Assembly: GCF_009834365.1 (NCBI RefSeq)
Contig: NZ_CP041348.1
Coordinates: 186,001-250,000, forward strand
Direction: 5' to 3'
DNA: 64,000 bases
Origin: Komagataeibacter xylinus
Lineage (GTDB): Bacteria > Pseudomonadota > Alphaproteobacteria > Acetobacterales > Acetobacteraceae
Below the pieces are notes generated by a model. The model searched no databases. It was given only the letters and a program-made list of their open reading frames with translations, and was not told the origin of the DNA. Within the stretch, counting starts at the first letter, position 1; every line of letters begins with the position of its first letter. This document shows positions 1 through 9,272 of this stretch, in pieces. The position numbers and the translations under genes were made by a program.

Positions 1-1138
1 AGGGGGAAAGAACCAGATCGCGATGCACCATGACCCGGACGGGAAAACCGCGCCGGATCGTATTGGTGGGCTGGATATTGAGCGAGCGTCCGACCATCTG
101 CTCACCGATCTGGTTAAATCCTTGCGATCCGCCGGTGCGCAGCGCCTGGGCGATGCCATTGCTACCGCCAATATCGGCTTCTGAACCCACGCTCAGCATC
201 GTCGAAACCAGAGCGGCCTTGAACACCTCCCCCCAGTGATTGTCGGTCTGGTCCTGCAACCCGGCGTAGCCCGCCGCATCGGCGGCAGGTTCGTTTTCTA
301 ATACGATCGAATCCCCGACCCCGCGTATCAGCCGGGTCCAGACCAGCAGCACGCGGGTCTGGCCGTAGGCGATCTGGGAGTCATAGCGGCCGATCAGTTT
401 CGCGCCCTGCGGGATCAGCAGGATATGGCCGGTCGGACTGTCATAGACATTCTCCGTCACCTGCGCCGTGACCTCACCGGGCAGGTCGGAGCGGATGCCA
501 GTAATCAGCGCGCCGGAAATGATCGATCCCGCCTGGATTACATACGGACTGGGAGCGAGCGTCAGACGCACGGCGCTGACGGTACGCTGGTCGACCGGGC
601 CATCGAGAAACGCCTGGTTGCGATCGGTGGCAGCACCGGCGGCCAGAAGCGGGGTGGCACCGGCCGTCACCGGGGCGGCGCTGTTTCGCCCGACCTGCGT
701 CTGGGTAAAGAGATGACTGACCCGGGCTGCTTCCTGCTCCTGGGCCATGCGCTGCTTCTCGGGATCGGCCGGTGCGGCGGGTGTCGCCATGCCGGGGGCA
801 CCCACGCCTGCCTTGAGGAACGGCCTGCCGAGATCGCCGGGCAGCGGAGGCCCGAGGCGCGGCGGGTGGGTATAGTCTCCCGGCAGGGTCGCCAGCCCGT
901 CCGGCGTGGTGCGATTGCCGGTATTATAGAGTTCAGCCTTGCCCGTTCGAGGTGCCGGCTTCAGCGCCACATAGAGCGCACCCCCGACGCCGATGATCGC
1001 CATCAGCGTCAGCCCCATGATCACCTTGCGCGACAGTCGCGTGACCGGCGGTCGCGTCACGCGCATCCGCATCTCGCCGGGCGGCCTGACCGGAGGTACC
1101 GGTTTGCTCGCCTCCTCTGCTCCGGTGCTCCCGCTCAC
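1..1138 (-). CDS. trbI: TrbI/VirB10-like conjugal transfer protein, 3' end cut by window
   Basis: This is the inner- to outer-membrane spanning channel protein of the type IV secretion system. The reading frame is open from a GTG at 1138 (overlapping the TGA of trbG at 1135-1137) to the window edge, about 379 codons. An N-terminal proline-rich cytoplasmic tail precedes one membrane segment near residues 39-59, then a Pro/Ala-rich periplasmic linker and a VirB10-type beta domain. The last visible residues, GFPVRVMVHRDLVLSP, are the kind of sequence that closes TrbI proteins, so very little is missing. It is the last visible gene of the trb operon. The family call is firm; the start is inferred from translational coupling to trbG. 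Confidence 0.9.
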   Translation of the reverse strand, partial: MSGSTGAEEASKPVPPVRPPGEMRMRVTRPPVTRLSRKVIMGLTLMAIIGVGGALYVALKPAPRTGKAELYNTGNRTTPDGLATLPGDYTHPPRLGPPLPGDLGRPFLKAGVGAPGMATPAAPADPEKQRMAQEQEAARVSHLFTQTQVGRNSAAPVTAGATPLLAAGAATDRNQAFLDGPVDQRTVSAVRLTLAPSPYVIQAGSIISGALITGIRSDLPGEVTAQVTENVYDSPTGHILLIPQGAKLIGRYDSQIAYGQTRVLLVWTRLIRGVGDSIVLENEPAADAAGYAGLQDQTDNHWGEVFKAALVSTMLSVGSEADIGGSNGIAQALRTGGSQGFNQIGEQMVGRSLNIQPTNTIRRGFPVRVMVHRDLVLSP

Positions 1139-2121
1139 GACCGGCGCGCTCCATCGGTACGGACGATGCGCACTACCTGCTGGTGCTTCGCCCCAAGCCG
1201 CAATTCGGCTGCCGCGAACAGGCGATCGACGATCATCCGGTTGCCGCGCACCCGGTAATTCACCAACTGGCCGTCCCCTTGCGGGCCGATGACCCACAGC
1301 GGCGGCATCTCGCCCTGGGCGATGCCGGTCGGAAACTCGATGAACACCTGCCGCCCGTCATCGAAGGCCCGCAACGGCCGCCACGGCGCCTCGTCGCCCT
1401 CGATCCGATAGCGGAAATTCAGCGCATCGAGATCGACGCCCGTCGCGACCGGAGTGCCAAGATCAGAATCCCGATCCTGCCCGCGCAGGGCGACGATCTG
1501 GTCCTGCGGATAGTCCCATGAGACCGAAGCCATATAGGTCCGCTCGTCGGAGCGCAGTTCCAGATGATAGGTCCGCCGGTCGGTATTGATGACTAGGTTG
1601 GTGGTCAGGTCCGGCCGCGTCGGTTTGAGCAGGATATGAATCCGTTTCGACGCCCCTGCCCCGCTCTCTGTATCACCGATGATCCAGCGGACGGTATCGC
1701 CGGCGGCGACCGGACCGGAGCCAACCAGCTTCTCGCCCGGCTGCAGTGCGATGTCGGTGATCTCGCCGGGTGCGGCGTAGAGCTGATAGAGCGCGCCCTC
1801 GGAGAAGGGATAGACCTGGATCGCATTGAGATAACCGGCACGCGTCGGCTGGACCCGCGCCGCACTATTGGCATGCTCGACCCGCTGATGGGGATCGGCG
1901 GCTTCCGGCGTCGTACGCCGATACGGGATCGGCTTGAGCTGCCCCGGCAGCGGCAGGGGCTCGGGCAGAGCCACCACCTGCACCGGTTTCGGTAACTCCG
2001 GGGTAAGAACCGCCTGCCGGGGCGTATCGTCGTACCGGATGGCAGGCGGCTTCCATGAGGAGCAGGCCGCGAGCGGCGCCAGCAGGATCATGAGCGGCGC
2101 GACGGTATTGAGGGTGCGCAT
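1135..2121 (-). CDS. trbG: TrbG/VirB9-like outer-membrane channel protein
   Basis: The protein has 328 residues and is the VirB9-type part of the outer-membrane core complex of the conjugation channel. The N-terminus is a lipoprotein-type signal ending in LAAC, with the candidate lipidated cysteine at residue 20. The body contains the TrbG/VirB9 beta-sandwich region, and the C-terminal part carries the conserved FRYRIEGDEAPWRP and IEFPTG segments. The ATG at 2121 overlaps the trbF stop, and its own stop overlaps the trbI start. No separate trbH/VirB7 lipoprotein gene is present in the operon, so the lipobox on this protein may take over outer-membrane anchoring. That last point is inference. 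Confidence 0.92.
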   Translation of the reverse strand: MRTLNTVAPLMILLAPLAACSSWKPPAIRYDDTPRQAVLTPELPKPVQVVALPEPLPLPGQLKPIPYRRTTPEAADPHQRVEHANSAARVQPTRAGYLNAIQVYPFSEGALYQLYAAPGEITDIALQPGEKLVGSGPVAAGDTVRWIIGDTESGAGASKRIHILLKPTRPDLTTNLVINTDRRTYHLELRSDERTYMASVSWDYPQDQIVALRGQDRDSDLGTPVATGVDLDALNFRYRIEGDEAPWRPLRAFDDGRQVFIEFPTGIAQGEMPPLWVIGPQGDGQLVNYRVRGNRMIVDRLFAAAELRLGAKHQQVVRIVRTDGARRS

Positions 2122-2801
2122 CAGCCGAGTTCCCTGGACCAGTTAAGGGCGTGAATGTAGATGCCGAGCGGATTCTTGCGCAGCCGCTCGGCATCGGTGG
2201 GGGTGGTGACGACAAGGGTCAGGAGCGCGCTCCAGCGTTCGGTCGAGGCCAGCGCGCCATCGACATAGCGGCGCTCAATCCACTCCACCCGGAAACTGTC
2301 GTCGGAGGCACGGATCACGCTGGCAATCTCGACCGCCACCTGCATCCTGCCGAGCTTGCCGAACGGATCGTTGGTGCGGGCATAATCGTTCAGGGCCAGC
2401 GCGCCGCGATCGGTGACGTAATTATAGGCGTCGAGCCAGTTCTGCCGCAGGACCACCGGATCGGCCGGGATGCCGCGCACCTCGGAGATGAAGCGCGCCA
2501 GATACCAGGCGATCTGCGGATCGGTCGGCCGATAGGCGGCGGTTGCCGGACCGACGGCCTGCGCCTGGCCCAACCGGTCGATCTGTACCACCCATGGCGT
2601 AATGGTGCCCCGCGCCGACTGCCAGACCAGCCCGGCGGAAAGCCCTCCGCTCAATGCCAGGCAACCGAAGAACGCCAGTCGCCAGTTACGGGCCTGGACA
2701 CGAGCCGAGCCGATGCGGTCGTCCCAGACCTGGGCTGCCTTGTGATAGGGCGTTTCCGGTTCCGGCGTTCTGCCGAACCGTATAGTGGGGCGGCGGAACA
2801 T
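2121..2801 (-). CDS. trbF: TrbF/VirB8-like bitopic assembly protein
   Basis: The protein has 226 residues. In the VirB8 family it nucleates assembly of the secretion channel at the inner membrane. A cytoplasmic N-terminus with the TPYHKAAQVWDDRIG segment common to TrbF proteins is followed by one membrane helix around residues 42-60 and a periplasmic domain with the NYVTDRGALALNDYA region. The ATG at 2801 lies 2 bases after the trbL stop, and its stop overlaps the trbG start, so translation is probably coupled. Length and order are normal for the family. Confidence 0.92.
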   Translation of the reverse strand: MFRRPTIRFGRTPEPETPYHKAAQVWDDRIGSARVQARNWRLAFFGCLALSGGLSAGLVWQSARGTITPWVVQIDRLGQAQAVGPATAAYRPTDPQIAWYLARFISEVRGIPADPVVLRQNWLDAYNYVTDRGALALNDYARTNDPFGKLGRMQVAVEIASVIRASDDSFRVEWIERRYVDGALASTERWSALLTLVVTTPTDAERLRKNPLGIYIHALNWSRELG

Positions 2802-2803
2802 GG

Positions 2804-4048
2804 CTATTCTCCTTCCGAGAGATCGACGTCATGGCCGCCGCTGGGCCGGTCGCCGCCTTTGATCGCCTGCGCAGCGGCATCAGCCCCGCCTTTGATCCGG
2901 TTGTTGCGCTGCATCCGGCTGGCCCAGGGCGGCGGCTTGCCGGCAGAAGCTCCGCCAGCGCCAGAAGCGGTCGCACCGCCCGTGGCGGCGGCTCCGCCGG
3001 CCTGATAACTGGTGCGGACACTGGCCATGGCGCGGCGCAACGGGCTGGCGGCAGCGGACAATCCGGCCTTCGCGACACCTGCCGCACCTCCGGCCTGATA
3101 GGCGGCGGTCGTGCCGCCCGCGACAAAGGCCCCGCCACGCACGGCGGCGGCCGCGGCCCCCACGGCCAGTCCGGCCCCGGATGCGGCAGCCACACCAGCG
3201 CCGACCACACCAGCCGCCGTGGCGACAGCGGAGCCAGCCCCCAACTGCGGACCACCGGCGATCAGCCCGTTGGCCAATGCCGGTCCGAACACGGTCAGGC
3301 CGAGCAGCGTCAGGGAGGCGAGAATCAGGGTCAGCGCATCATTGATGGTGGGCGGGTTGTTGAAACCACTGGTGAACTGGCCGAACACCGTCGAGCCGAT
3401 GCCGACGATGACGGCCAGCATCAGCACCTTGATCCCGGACGAGACGACATTGCCCAGCACCTTCTCGGCGAGGAAGGCGGTGCGACCGAACAGGCCGAAG
3501 GGCACCAGCACGAAGCCTGCGAGTGTGGTCAGCTTGAACTCGATCAGCGCCACGAAAAGCTGGATCGCCATGACAAAGAAACTGATGACCACGATCAGCC
3601 AGGCGAGCAGCAGCACCACGATCTGGATTGCGTTGTTGAAGATGGCCACGAAACCGACCAGCGAGGAAATCGAGGTCAGGATCGGCTTGCCGGCATCGAT
3701 GCCGACCTGCGCCAGCCGCCCCGGCTGGAGAAGCTGCGCCTGGGTGAGATGGCCACCACCAGCCTCGATGCCGAGGCCTGCGAAGGATTCATAGATGATG
3801 CGGGCGAGACCGTTAAAATTCCCGATGATGAAGGCAAACATGCCTATGAACAGGGTCTTGCGGATCAGCCGCGCCAGTACGTCCTCGTCCGGCGCCAGCG
3901 TCCAGAACAGCCCGGCCAGGGTGATGTCGATCGTGATCAGGGTGGCGGCGAGCCAGTGAACGTCGCCCTGCACCAGACCGAAGCCGGAATCGATATATTG
4001 GGTGAAGATGGCAAGGAAATTGTCGATGACGCCGGTGCCCTGCTGCAT
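2804..4048 (-). CDS. trbL: TrbL/VirB6-like polytopic inner-membrane protein
   Basis: The protein has 414 residues and forms the inner-membrane pore part of the mating channel. After a short N-terminus come several strongly hydrophobic segments, roughly residues 30-240. The C-terminal third is an Ala/Gly-rich low-complexity tail ending in a charged segment. I start it at the ATG at 4048 (MQQGTGVIDNFL), 4 bases after the trbK stop, rather than at an in-frame start at 4075 inside trbK. The antisense strand carries a 475-codon open frame here; it is a composition artefact. Such a long tail is usual for TrbL proteins of alphaproteobacterial elements. Confidence 0.9.
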   Translation of the reverse strand: MQQGTGVIDNFLAIFTQYIDSGFGLVQGDVHWLAATLITIDITLAGLFWTLAPDEDVLARLIRKTLFIGMFAFIIGNFNGLARIIYESFAGLGIEAGGGHLTQAQLLQPGRLAQVGIDAGKPILTSISSLVGFVAIFNNAIQIVVLLLAWLIVVISFFVMAIQLFVALIEFKLTTLAGFVLVPFGLFGRTAFLAEKVLGNVVSSGIKVLMLAVIVGIGSTVFGQFTSGFNNPPTINDALTLILASLTLLGLTVFGPALANGLIAGGPQLGAGSAVATAAGVVGAGVAAASGAGLAVGAAAAAVRGGAFVAGGTTAAYQAGGAAGVAKAGLSAAASPLRRAMASVRTSYQAGGAAATGGATASGAGGASAGKPPPWASRMQRNNRIKGGADAAAQAIKGGDRPSGGHDVDLSEGE

Positions 4049-4052
4049 GGCG

Positions 4053-4325
4053 TCACCGTGCGGTTTCGGGCGCAAAGAAGCGCTTGCGGTTCTCGGCCCA
4101 GATCGCTTCGCAAGCCGGATCGCCGTCGGCCTTCATGCCGAGGGCCTGGCAGCGCGCGAGACCGACGGCCAACCGGTCACGAGACCCCGGCGGCCCAAGA
4201 TCCGGCACGCCGACGTCACGGGGGATATGCCGGAGATGAAGGCTTGCGGCCACGATGATCAGAACGACCAGCCCGACGGCAGCCAGCCGGAAGACGATCG
4301 GCGGGGAGAGACGTGGCCAGCGCAT
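4053..4325 (-). CDS. trbK: TrbK-like putative entry-exclusion protein
   Basis: The predicted protein has 90 residues with one N-terminal membrane segment (residues about 9-29), then a conserved-looking region with LARCQALGMKADGDPACEAIW. This matches the short TrbK-alt proteins found between trbJ and trbL in alphaproteobacterial trb operons. They are named by position as entry-exclusion factors that block redundant transfer between cells carrying the same element. The ATG at 4325 shares one base with the trbJ stop (TGATG). A TTG one codon upstream is also possible. The exclusion function is inferred from family and position, not visible in the sequence. Confidence 0.75.
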   Translation of the reverse strand: MRWPRLSPPIVFRLAAVGLVVLIIVAASLHLRHIPRDVGVPDLGPPGSRDRLAVGLARCQALGMKADGDPACEAIWAENRKRFFAPETAR

Positions 4326-5071
4326 CAATGGAACATCTGCGCGGAGCCGGAGGTGTAGCCGGCGCCGTAATTGAGGAAATTCGCCAGTTGTGCCCGGCCC
4401 TGTTCCTCGCCTTCGACCTGACGCGCACCGTCCAGCGCCTGGGCGCGGCCCATCGCCGTGACGACTGCGGTGAGGTCGGCAAGCTGGCGCGTCTGCAGCG
4501 CGGTCAGCTGGTTGCCCGATTGCGCGGCCTGCAGGGCGCCGGTCGCGGACTGGCTCGAGGTGACCAGACTGTCGATCTGGCTGCGCGTGGCATCAAGATT
4601 CTGCACCGCGCCGGTCTGCACGCGCAGCCCGTCCTGATAGGCACCCCGCGCGTTCTGCCATCGCGTCTGCGCGTCGGCGGTCATCTGCGTCGCCGAGGAC
4701 GGGCTGCCGAGCGCCTGCGGGTAGGTCTGCGAAAATGCCTGATCGATACTGGTCAGGTTATAGGAGAGCCCTCGCGCCTGGCCGACGATCTGCTCCGTCT
4801 GCTGGATTGATTGCTCCAGCGGCGACAGGACGGAGAGCGGGAGGTTCGCGAGATTGCGGGCCTGGTTCTCCAGCATGGTCGCTTCGTTGAGCAGGCTCTG
4901 CGCCTGCTGGTTGACCTGCTGCAGTGCCCGAGCGGCAATCAGGACGCTCTGCACATGATTGGCCCCGTCATAGACTGCCCATTGCGCATGGGCTGGCGCA
5001 CTCACGGAAAACGGCAGCACCAGAGCAACGCCGGACACGAAAACTGATTTCATTGTCGGCATGTTTTTCAT
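4325..5071 (-). CDS. trbJ: TrbJ/VirB5-like pilus-associated protein
   Basis: The product is 248 residues, exported, and predicted to be a minor pilus component or adhesin of the VirB5 type. The N-terminal signal peptide (about residues 1-29) ends in the cleavage motif AHA. The mature protein is rich in Gln and Ala with long amphipathic helices, including a NQQAQSLLNEATMLENQARNL segment typical of TrbJ. The ATG at 5071 overlaps the trbE stop (ATGA), which decides the start over upstream in-frame codons. It sits between the VirB4-type ATPase and trbK as in other trb operons. Confidence 0.9.
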   Translation of the reverse strand: MKNMPTMKSVFVSGVALVLPFSVSAPAHAQWAVYDGANHVQSVLIAARALQQVNQQAQSLLNEATMLENQARNLANLPLSVLSPLEQSIQQTEQIVGQARGLSYNLTSIDQAFSQTYPQALGSPSSATQMTADAQTRWQNARGAYQDGLRVQTGAVQNLDATRSQIDSLVTSSQSATGALQAAQSGNQLTALQTRQLADLTAVVTAMGRAQALDGARQVEGEEQGRAQLANFLNYGAGYTSGSAQMFH

Positions 5072-7494
5072 GATCCCTCTCCCGGATTGAGCATCTCCAC
5101 CGCCCACTCAACACCTTTGTGCATTAGCCATGCCGCCGCGAACCCGTCGCGCCCATGCCGGGCAAAGATCCGGTCGATGGCGGCCTGGTCGGCGGGCGAG
5201 GACGCGGCGGTGAAGGCCAGCGCCACCTCGGACAGGCCGAGATCGAACAGCCGGTTGCCCCGCCGGGACTGGCAGTAATAATCGCGCTTGGGTGTCGCCC
5301 GGCTGAGGATCTCGATCTGGCGATCGTTCAACCCGAAGCGGCGATAGATCGCGGCGATCTGCGGCTCCAGCGCCCGGTCATTGGGCAGGAACACCCGCGT
5401 CGGGCAGCTCTCGATCAGCGCGGGGGCGATCGGGCTGGCATCGATATCGGCCAGCGACTGGGTGGCGAAGATGACGGAAGCGTTCTTCTTGCGCAGCGTC
5501 TTCAGCCATTCCCGCAACTGCCCGGCAAAGGCGCGATCGTCCAGCGCCAGCCAGCCCTCATCGATGATCAGCAGCGTCGGGCTGCCGTCAAACCGGTCCT
5601 CGATACGATGGAACAGATAGGACAGCACGGTGGACGCGGCACCCGAGCCGATCAGCCCCTCGATTTCGAAGGACTGGATATCGGCGACGCCCAGCCGCTC
5701 ATGCTCGGCGTCGAGCAGGCTACCCCACGGCCCGCCGACACAATAAGGCTGCAACGCCTGTTTCAGCGCCAGCGACTGGAGCAGCGCCGACAGGCCGGTG
5801 AGGGTGCGTTCCGCAACCGGGGCCGAGGCCAGCGAGGTCAGCGCCGACCACAGATGCTCCTTGAGATCGGGCGCGACAGTGATCCCCTCGCGCTCCAGTA
5901 ATGTCGCGACCCATTCCGCCGCCCAGGCCCGTTCGCCTGGCTCGTCGATGCGCGCCAGCGGCTGCAACGCGACGGGTTCGTTCCCGTCCTGCGCCAGCGC
6001 GCCGCCGAGATCGTGCCAGTCGCCGCCCATCGCAAGCGTTGCCGCGCGGATCGAGCCACCGAAATCGAAGGCGAAGATCTGCGCCCCGGCATAGCGACGA
6101 AACTGCATCGCCATGAAGGCCAGCAGCACCGACTTGCCGGCACCGGTCGGCCCGGCGATCAGCGTGTGGCCAACATCGCCGACGTGGAGTGCAAAGCGGA
6201 ACGGCGTAGAACCCTCGGTACGGGCATAAAATAACGGCGGGGCGGCAAAGTGCCCGTCCCGCTCCGGTCCGGCCCACACCGCAGAGAGCGGGATCATGTG
6301 CGCGAGGTTCAGGGTGGAGACGCAGGGCTGGCGGACATTGGCGTAGACATGGCCCGGCAGGCTGCCGAACCAGGCTTCGAGTGCGTTCACCGTCTCGCGC
6401 ATGCAGGTGAAATCGCGGCCCTGGATGGTCTTCTCCACCAGACGCAGCCGATCGGCGGCGACCGCCGGATCCTCGTCCCACACCGTGACGGTGGCGGTGA
6501 CATAGGCCTGCCCGACCTGATCGGTGCCGAGTTCCTGCAACGCCGCATCGGCATCGGCGGCCTTGTTGGCGGCATCGGAATCCAGCAGCACCGACGCCTC
6601 GTTGGTCATCACCTCCTTGAGGATGGCCATGATCGATTTGCGCTTGGCGAACCATTGCCGCCGGATCTTGCCCAGCGCTCTGGTCGCGTCAGTGCGGTCG
6701 AGACAGATCGCCCGCGTCGACCAGCGATAGGGAAAGGCCAGCCGGTTCAGCTCGTCCAGCAGCCCCGGCCAGGTCTGGGTGGGAAAGCCGGTAATTGTGA
6801 GCGTGCGCAAATGGGCGTCACCCAGGCGCGGCTCCAGCCCGCCGGTCAGTTCCTCGTCCACCAGGATGGCATCGAGGTGCATCGGGATTTCTGGCACCCG
6901 GACCCGCTGCAGGCGGGTGGAGATGCAGGAGTGGAGATAGGTCAGGGTTTCGCCGTCATCGGGCCAGTCGGCTTCCGGCATGAAGCCGTCGAGTAGCGCC
7001 AGCACCCGGTCGGTCTGATCAATGAATCCCGCGACCACGGCCTGCCAGTCGGAGCCGCCACGGGCGCGGTTCTCGTAGAGCCAGGCCTCCGCGCGGGCGG
7101 CGTCGTCCGCCGGTGGCAGCCAGACCAGGGTGAGGAAATAGCGGCTCTCGTAATGGGCACCCTCTTCCTCGAACTGCGCCCGACGCTCGGCGTCGACCAG
7201 TTCGGAGGCCGGATCGGGGAACGGGCTGGAAGGATAGCCCCGCGCTTGTCGGCGCTGCGCCTCCACGAAAATGGCCCAGCCGGAGCCGAGCCGCCGTAGG
7301 GCGTTGTTCAGGCGGGACGTGATCGCGACCAGTTCGGATGCGGTCGAGGAGTCCAGGTCCGGACCGCGAAAGCGCGCGGTGCGCTGGAAGGCGCCATCCT
7401 TGTTCAGCACCACGCCTCTGGCGACCAGCGCCGCCCAGGGCAGAAAATCGGCGAGACGGTCGCGACGATGGCGGTATTCGGCAAGGTTCATCAT
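5068..7494 (-). CDS. trbE: TrbE/VirB4-family conjugal transfer ATPase
   Basis: The product is an 808-residue VirB4 (CagE/TrbE) ATPase that powers pilus assembly and substrate transfer at the inner-membrane base of the channel. The N-terminal domain begins MNLAEYRHRRDRLADFLPW. Walker A, GPTGAGKS, is near residue 450 and Walker B, LLIIDEGWLAL, near residue 640, followed by LREWLKTLRKKNASVIFATQS. The length is normal. I start it at the first of two consecutive ATG codons at 7494, 7 bases past the trbD stop; the frame extends 41 codons upstream but that part overlaps trbD. All catalytic motifs are intact. Confidence 0.95.
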   Translation of the reverse strand: MMNLAEYRHRRDRLADFLPWAALVARGVVLNKDGAFQRTARFRGPDLDSSTASELVAITSRLNNALRRLGSGWAIFVEAQRRQARGYPSSPFPDPASELVDAERRAQFEEEGAHYESRYFLTLVWLPPADDAARAEAWLYENRARGGSDWQAVVAGFIDQTDRVLALLDGFMPEADWPDDGETLTYLHSCISTRLQRVRVPEIPMHLDAILVDEELTGGLEPRLGDAHLRTLTITGFPTQTWPGLLDELNRLAFPYRWSTRAICLDRTDATRALGKIRRQWFAKRKSIMAILKEVMTNEASVLLDSDAANKAADADAALQELGTDQVGQAYVTATVTVWDEDPAVAADRLRLVEKTIQGRDFTCMRETVNALEAWFGSLPGHVYANVRQPCVSTLNLAHMIPLSAVWAGPERDGHFAAPPLFYARTEGSTPFRFALHVGDVGHTLIAGPTGAGKSVLLAFMAMQFRRYAGAQIFAFDFGGSIRAATLAMGGDWHDLGGALAQDGNEPVALQPLARIDEPGERAWAAEWVATLLEREGITVAPDLKEHLWSALTSLASAPVAERTLTGLSALLQSLALKQALQPYCVGGPWGSLLDAEHERLGVADIQSFEIEGLIGSGAASTVLSYLFHRIEDRFDGSPTLLIIDEGWLALDDRAFAGQLREWLKTLRKKNASVIFATQSLADIDASPIAPALIESCPTRVFLPNDRALEPQIAAIYRRFGLNDRQIEILSRATPKRDYYCQSRRGNRLFDLGLSEVALAFTAASSPADQAAIDRIFARHGRDGFAAAWLMHKGVEWAVEMLNPGEGS

Positions 7495-7501
7495 GGCGAC
7501 C

Positions 7502-7768
7502 TCATCCGACCATATGGGTGGGATAGCGCAGGTGCCGGCGCACCACGTCGACGAAGGCGGGATCTCGCTTGGCGGCCCAGACGGCGGCGAGATGGCCGAC
7601 CAGCCAGAAGATCCCACCGGCGATCCACAGCCGCAGGCCGAGGCCGATCGCTGCCGACAGCGTGCCGGTGACGATCGCCACCGTGCGCGGCGCCCCGCCG
7701 AGCAGGATCGGCTCGATCAGGGCGCGATGCACCGGGGCGGTGAAGCCGGGAATGCTGTCCGGCTCCAT
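7502..7768 (-). CDS. trbD: TrbD/VirB3-like inner-membrane protein
   Basis: The product is 88 residues. It has the family opening IPGFTAPVHRALIEPILLGGAPR, two closely spaced hydrophobic segments at about residues 28-60, and a short basic tail. VirB3/TrbD proteins work with the VirB4 ATPase in pilus assembly. The ATG at 7768 overlaps the trbC stop (ATGA). The start was chosen by this overlap and by the family N-terminus; a longer open frame upstream is out of register with the conserved sequence. Confidence 0.9.
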   Translation of the reverse strand: MEPDSIPGFTAPVHRALIEPILLGGAPRTVAIVTGTLSAAIGLGLRLWIAGGIFWLVGHLAAVWAAKRDPAFVDVVRRHLRYPTHMVG

Positions 7769-8094
7769 CAGATCAGCGCCCCGCCCGAGAAGGAGAAGAA
7801 GGACAGGAAGAAGCTGGACGCGGCAAAGGCGATCGACAGGCCGAAGACGATCTGGATCAGGCGGCGGAAGCCGCCCGAGGTCTCCCCGAAGGCCAGGGTC
7901 AGACCGGTCACGGTAATGATGATCACCGAGATGATCTTGGCCACCGGCCCCTGCACGGATTCCAGTATCTCGTTGAGCGGGGTTTCCCACGGCATGCTGG
8001 AGCCCGAGGCGTAGGCCGGCGCCGACAGCAGGGCGAGCGAGAGCGTGGCGCCAGCCACGGGAAAGCGGCGGCGCAGGGCAATCATGCTTGTCAT
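7768..8094 (-). CDS. trbC: TrbC/VirB2-like pilin precursor
   Basis: The product is 108 residues, predicted to be the major conjugative pilin subunit. A long signal sequence ends with the AYAS cleavage region around residues 28-30. Two hydrophobic helices follow (about 50-70 and 78-105), separated by a short polar loop with GETSGGFRR, the typical pilin layout. The ATG at 8094 overlaps the trbB stop. An in-frame ATG at 8085 is an alternative start. Mature TrbC pilins of RP4 type are cyclised by TraF, and a traF-like peptidase is encoded at 45579-46121, so the pair is consistent. Confidence 0.9.
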   Translation of the reverse strand: MTSMIALRRRFPVAGATLSLALLSAPAYASGSSMPWETPLNEILESVQGPVAKIISVIIITVTGLTLAFGETSGGFRRLIQIVFGLSIAFAASSFFLSFFSFSGGALI

Positions 8095-9059
8095 GGCGGA
8101 TCTCCGGCGGATGCGAGGATGTAGTCCCCGTCCGGGGTCAGGCCCCGGACAGTGGCGAGTTCGGCCAGCCGCCGCGCGCTGCCGCGCCCGGACAGCACCG
8201 CGATGACGTCGATCGTCTCGGCGATCAGGGCGCGCGGTACAGTGACGACGGCTTCCTGGATCAACTGCTCCAACCGGCGCAGGGCGCCGATCGCAGACCC
8301 GGCGTGCAGGGTGCCGACCCCGCCGGGATGACCGGTGCCCCAGGCCTTGAGCAGGTCGAGCGCTTCGGCGCCGCGCACCTCGCCGATCGGAATCCGGTCG
8401 GGGCGCAGACGCAGCGAGGAGCGCACCAGGTCGGAGAGCGAGGCCGCGCCGTCTCTGGTGCGCAGGGCAACCAGGTTGGGCGCGGCGCATTGCAGTTCGC
8501 GGGTGTCCTCGATCAGCACCACCCGGTCGCCGGTCTGCGCGATCTCGGCCAGCAGGGCGTTGACCAGCGTGGTCTTGCCGGTGGAGGTGCCGCCGGCAAC
8601 GAGAATATTCTGACGCTCGGCGACGGCACGGCGCAGAAACGCGGCCTGTGCGGCGGTCATGATGCCGGCAGTCACATAATCGTCGAGCGAGAACACCGCG
8701 ACCGCCGGACGCCGGATGGCGAAGCACGGTGCTGCCACCACCGGGGGCACCAACCCTTCGAACCGCTCCCCGCTGCCCGGCAGTTCGGCGGAGACGCGGG
8801 GGCTGGCGGGATGCACCTCGACCCCGACATGATGGGCGACAAGACGGACGATCCGCTCGGCGTCGGCAGGCGTGATCCGGGTGCCGGTATCCTCCATCCC
8901 GCTGGCGAGCCGGTCGATCCACAGTCGGCCGTCCGGATTGAGCATCACCTCGACGATCGACGGATCATCAAGATGCCCGGCAATCGCCGACCCAAGGGCA
9001 GTGCGCAGCATGCGCGTGCCCCGGGCAACGGCTTCGGAACGGAAAGGCGCAACGGTCAT
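8091..9059 (-). CDS. trbB: TrbB/VirB11-family secretion ATPase
   Basis: The product is a 322-residue hexameric traffic ATPase of the VirB11 family, acting on the cytoplasmic face of the channel. Walker [10 protein letters not shown], is near residue 160, the Asp-box region [11 protein letters not shown] near 185, and the Walker B/His box region with GVGTLHAGS near 245. It is the first gene of the trb operon. In related elements copG and traG lie directly upstream; here they are 29 kb away at 38260-40670, with cargo between. A weak ribosome site precedes the ATG at 9059. Its expression may depend on a promoter now supplied by the cargo side, which is inference. Confidence 0.94.
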   Translation of the reverse strand: MTVAPFRSEAVARGTRMLRTALGSAIAGHLDDPSIVEVMLNPDGRLWIDRLASGMEDTGTRITPADAERIVRLVAHHVGVEVHPASPRVSAELPGSGERFEGLVPPVVAAPCFAIRRPAVAVFSLDDYVTAGIMTAAQAAFLRRAVAERQNILVAGGTSTGKTTLVNALLAEIAQTGDRVVLIEDTRELQCAAPNLVALRTRDGAASLSDLVRSSLRLRPDRIPIGEVRGAEALDLLKAWGTGHPGGVGTLHAGSAIGALRRLEQLIQEAVVTVPRALIAETIDVIAVLSGRGSARRLAELATVRGLTPDGDYILASAGDPP

Positions 9060-9272
9060 CGGAAACCCGCGATTGGCCTCCCGAGGGAGGCTGTGGATCA
9101 GCGGGGTTGATTAGAAAGAGGCACGAACACGGAAGCGCAACAAGTCTCTGGGACCGTAGGGCGCCGGGATAGAAGAACTTGCATAGGAGTAGGTTGCTGT
9201 TTGGGCGCTGACGGGGCGACAGGGCGCTGCTACCGTTTTCTGGAATCGACCACGACACGGAGCTGTGCCCGC

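Noticed and set aside
425..1258. A 277-codon rightward open frame antisense to trbI
   Set aside because: Arg/His-rich composition typical of high-GC antisense frames; trbI on the other strand has family sequence.
2831..4258. A 475-codon rightward open frame antisense to trbL and trbK
   Set aside because: Its product is low-complexity Gly/Arg/Asp-rich sequence mirroring the Ala/Gly-rich TrbL tail; trbL has the membrane pattern and fits the operon.
7768..8922. A 384-codon leftward frame overlapping trbB
   Set aside because: It is trbC extended upstream through trbB in another register; only the last 108 residues are real.
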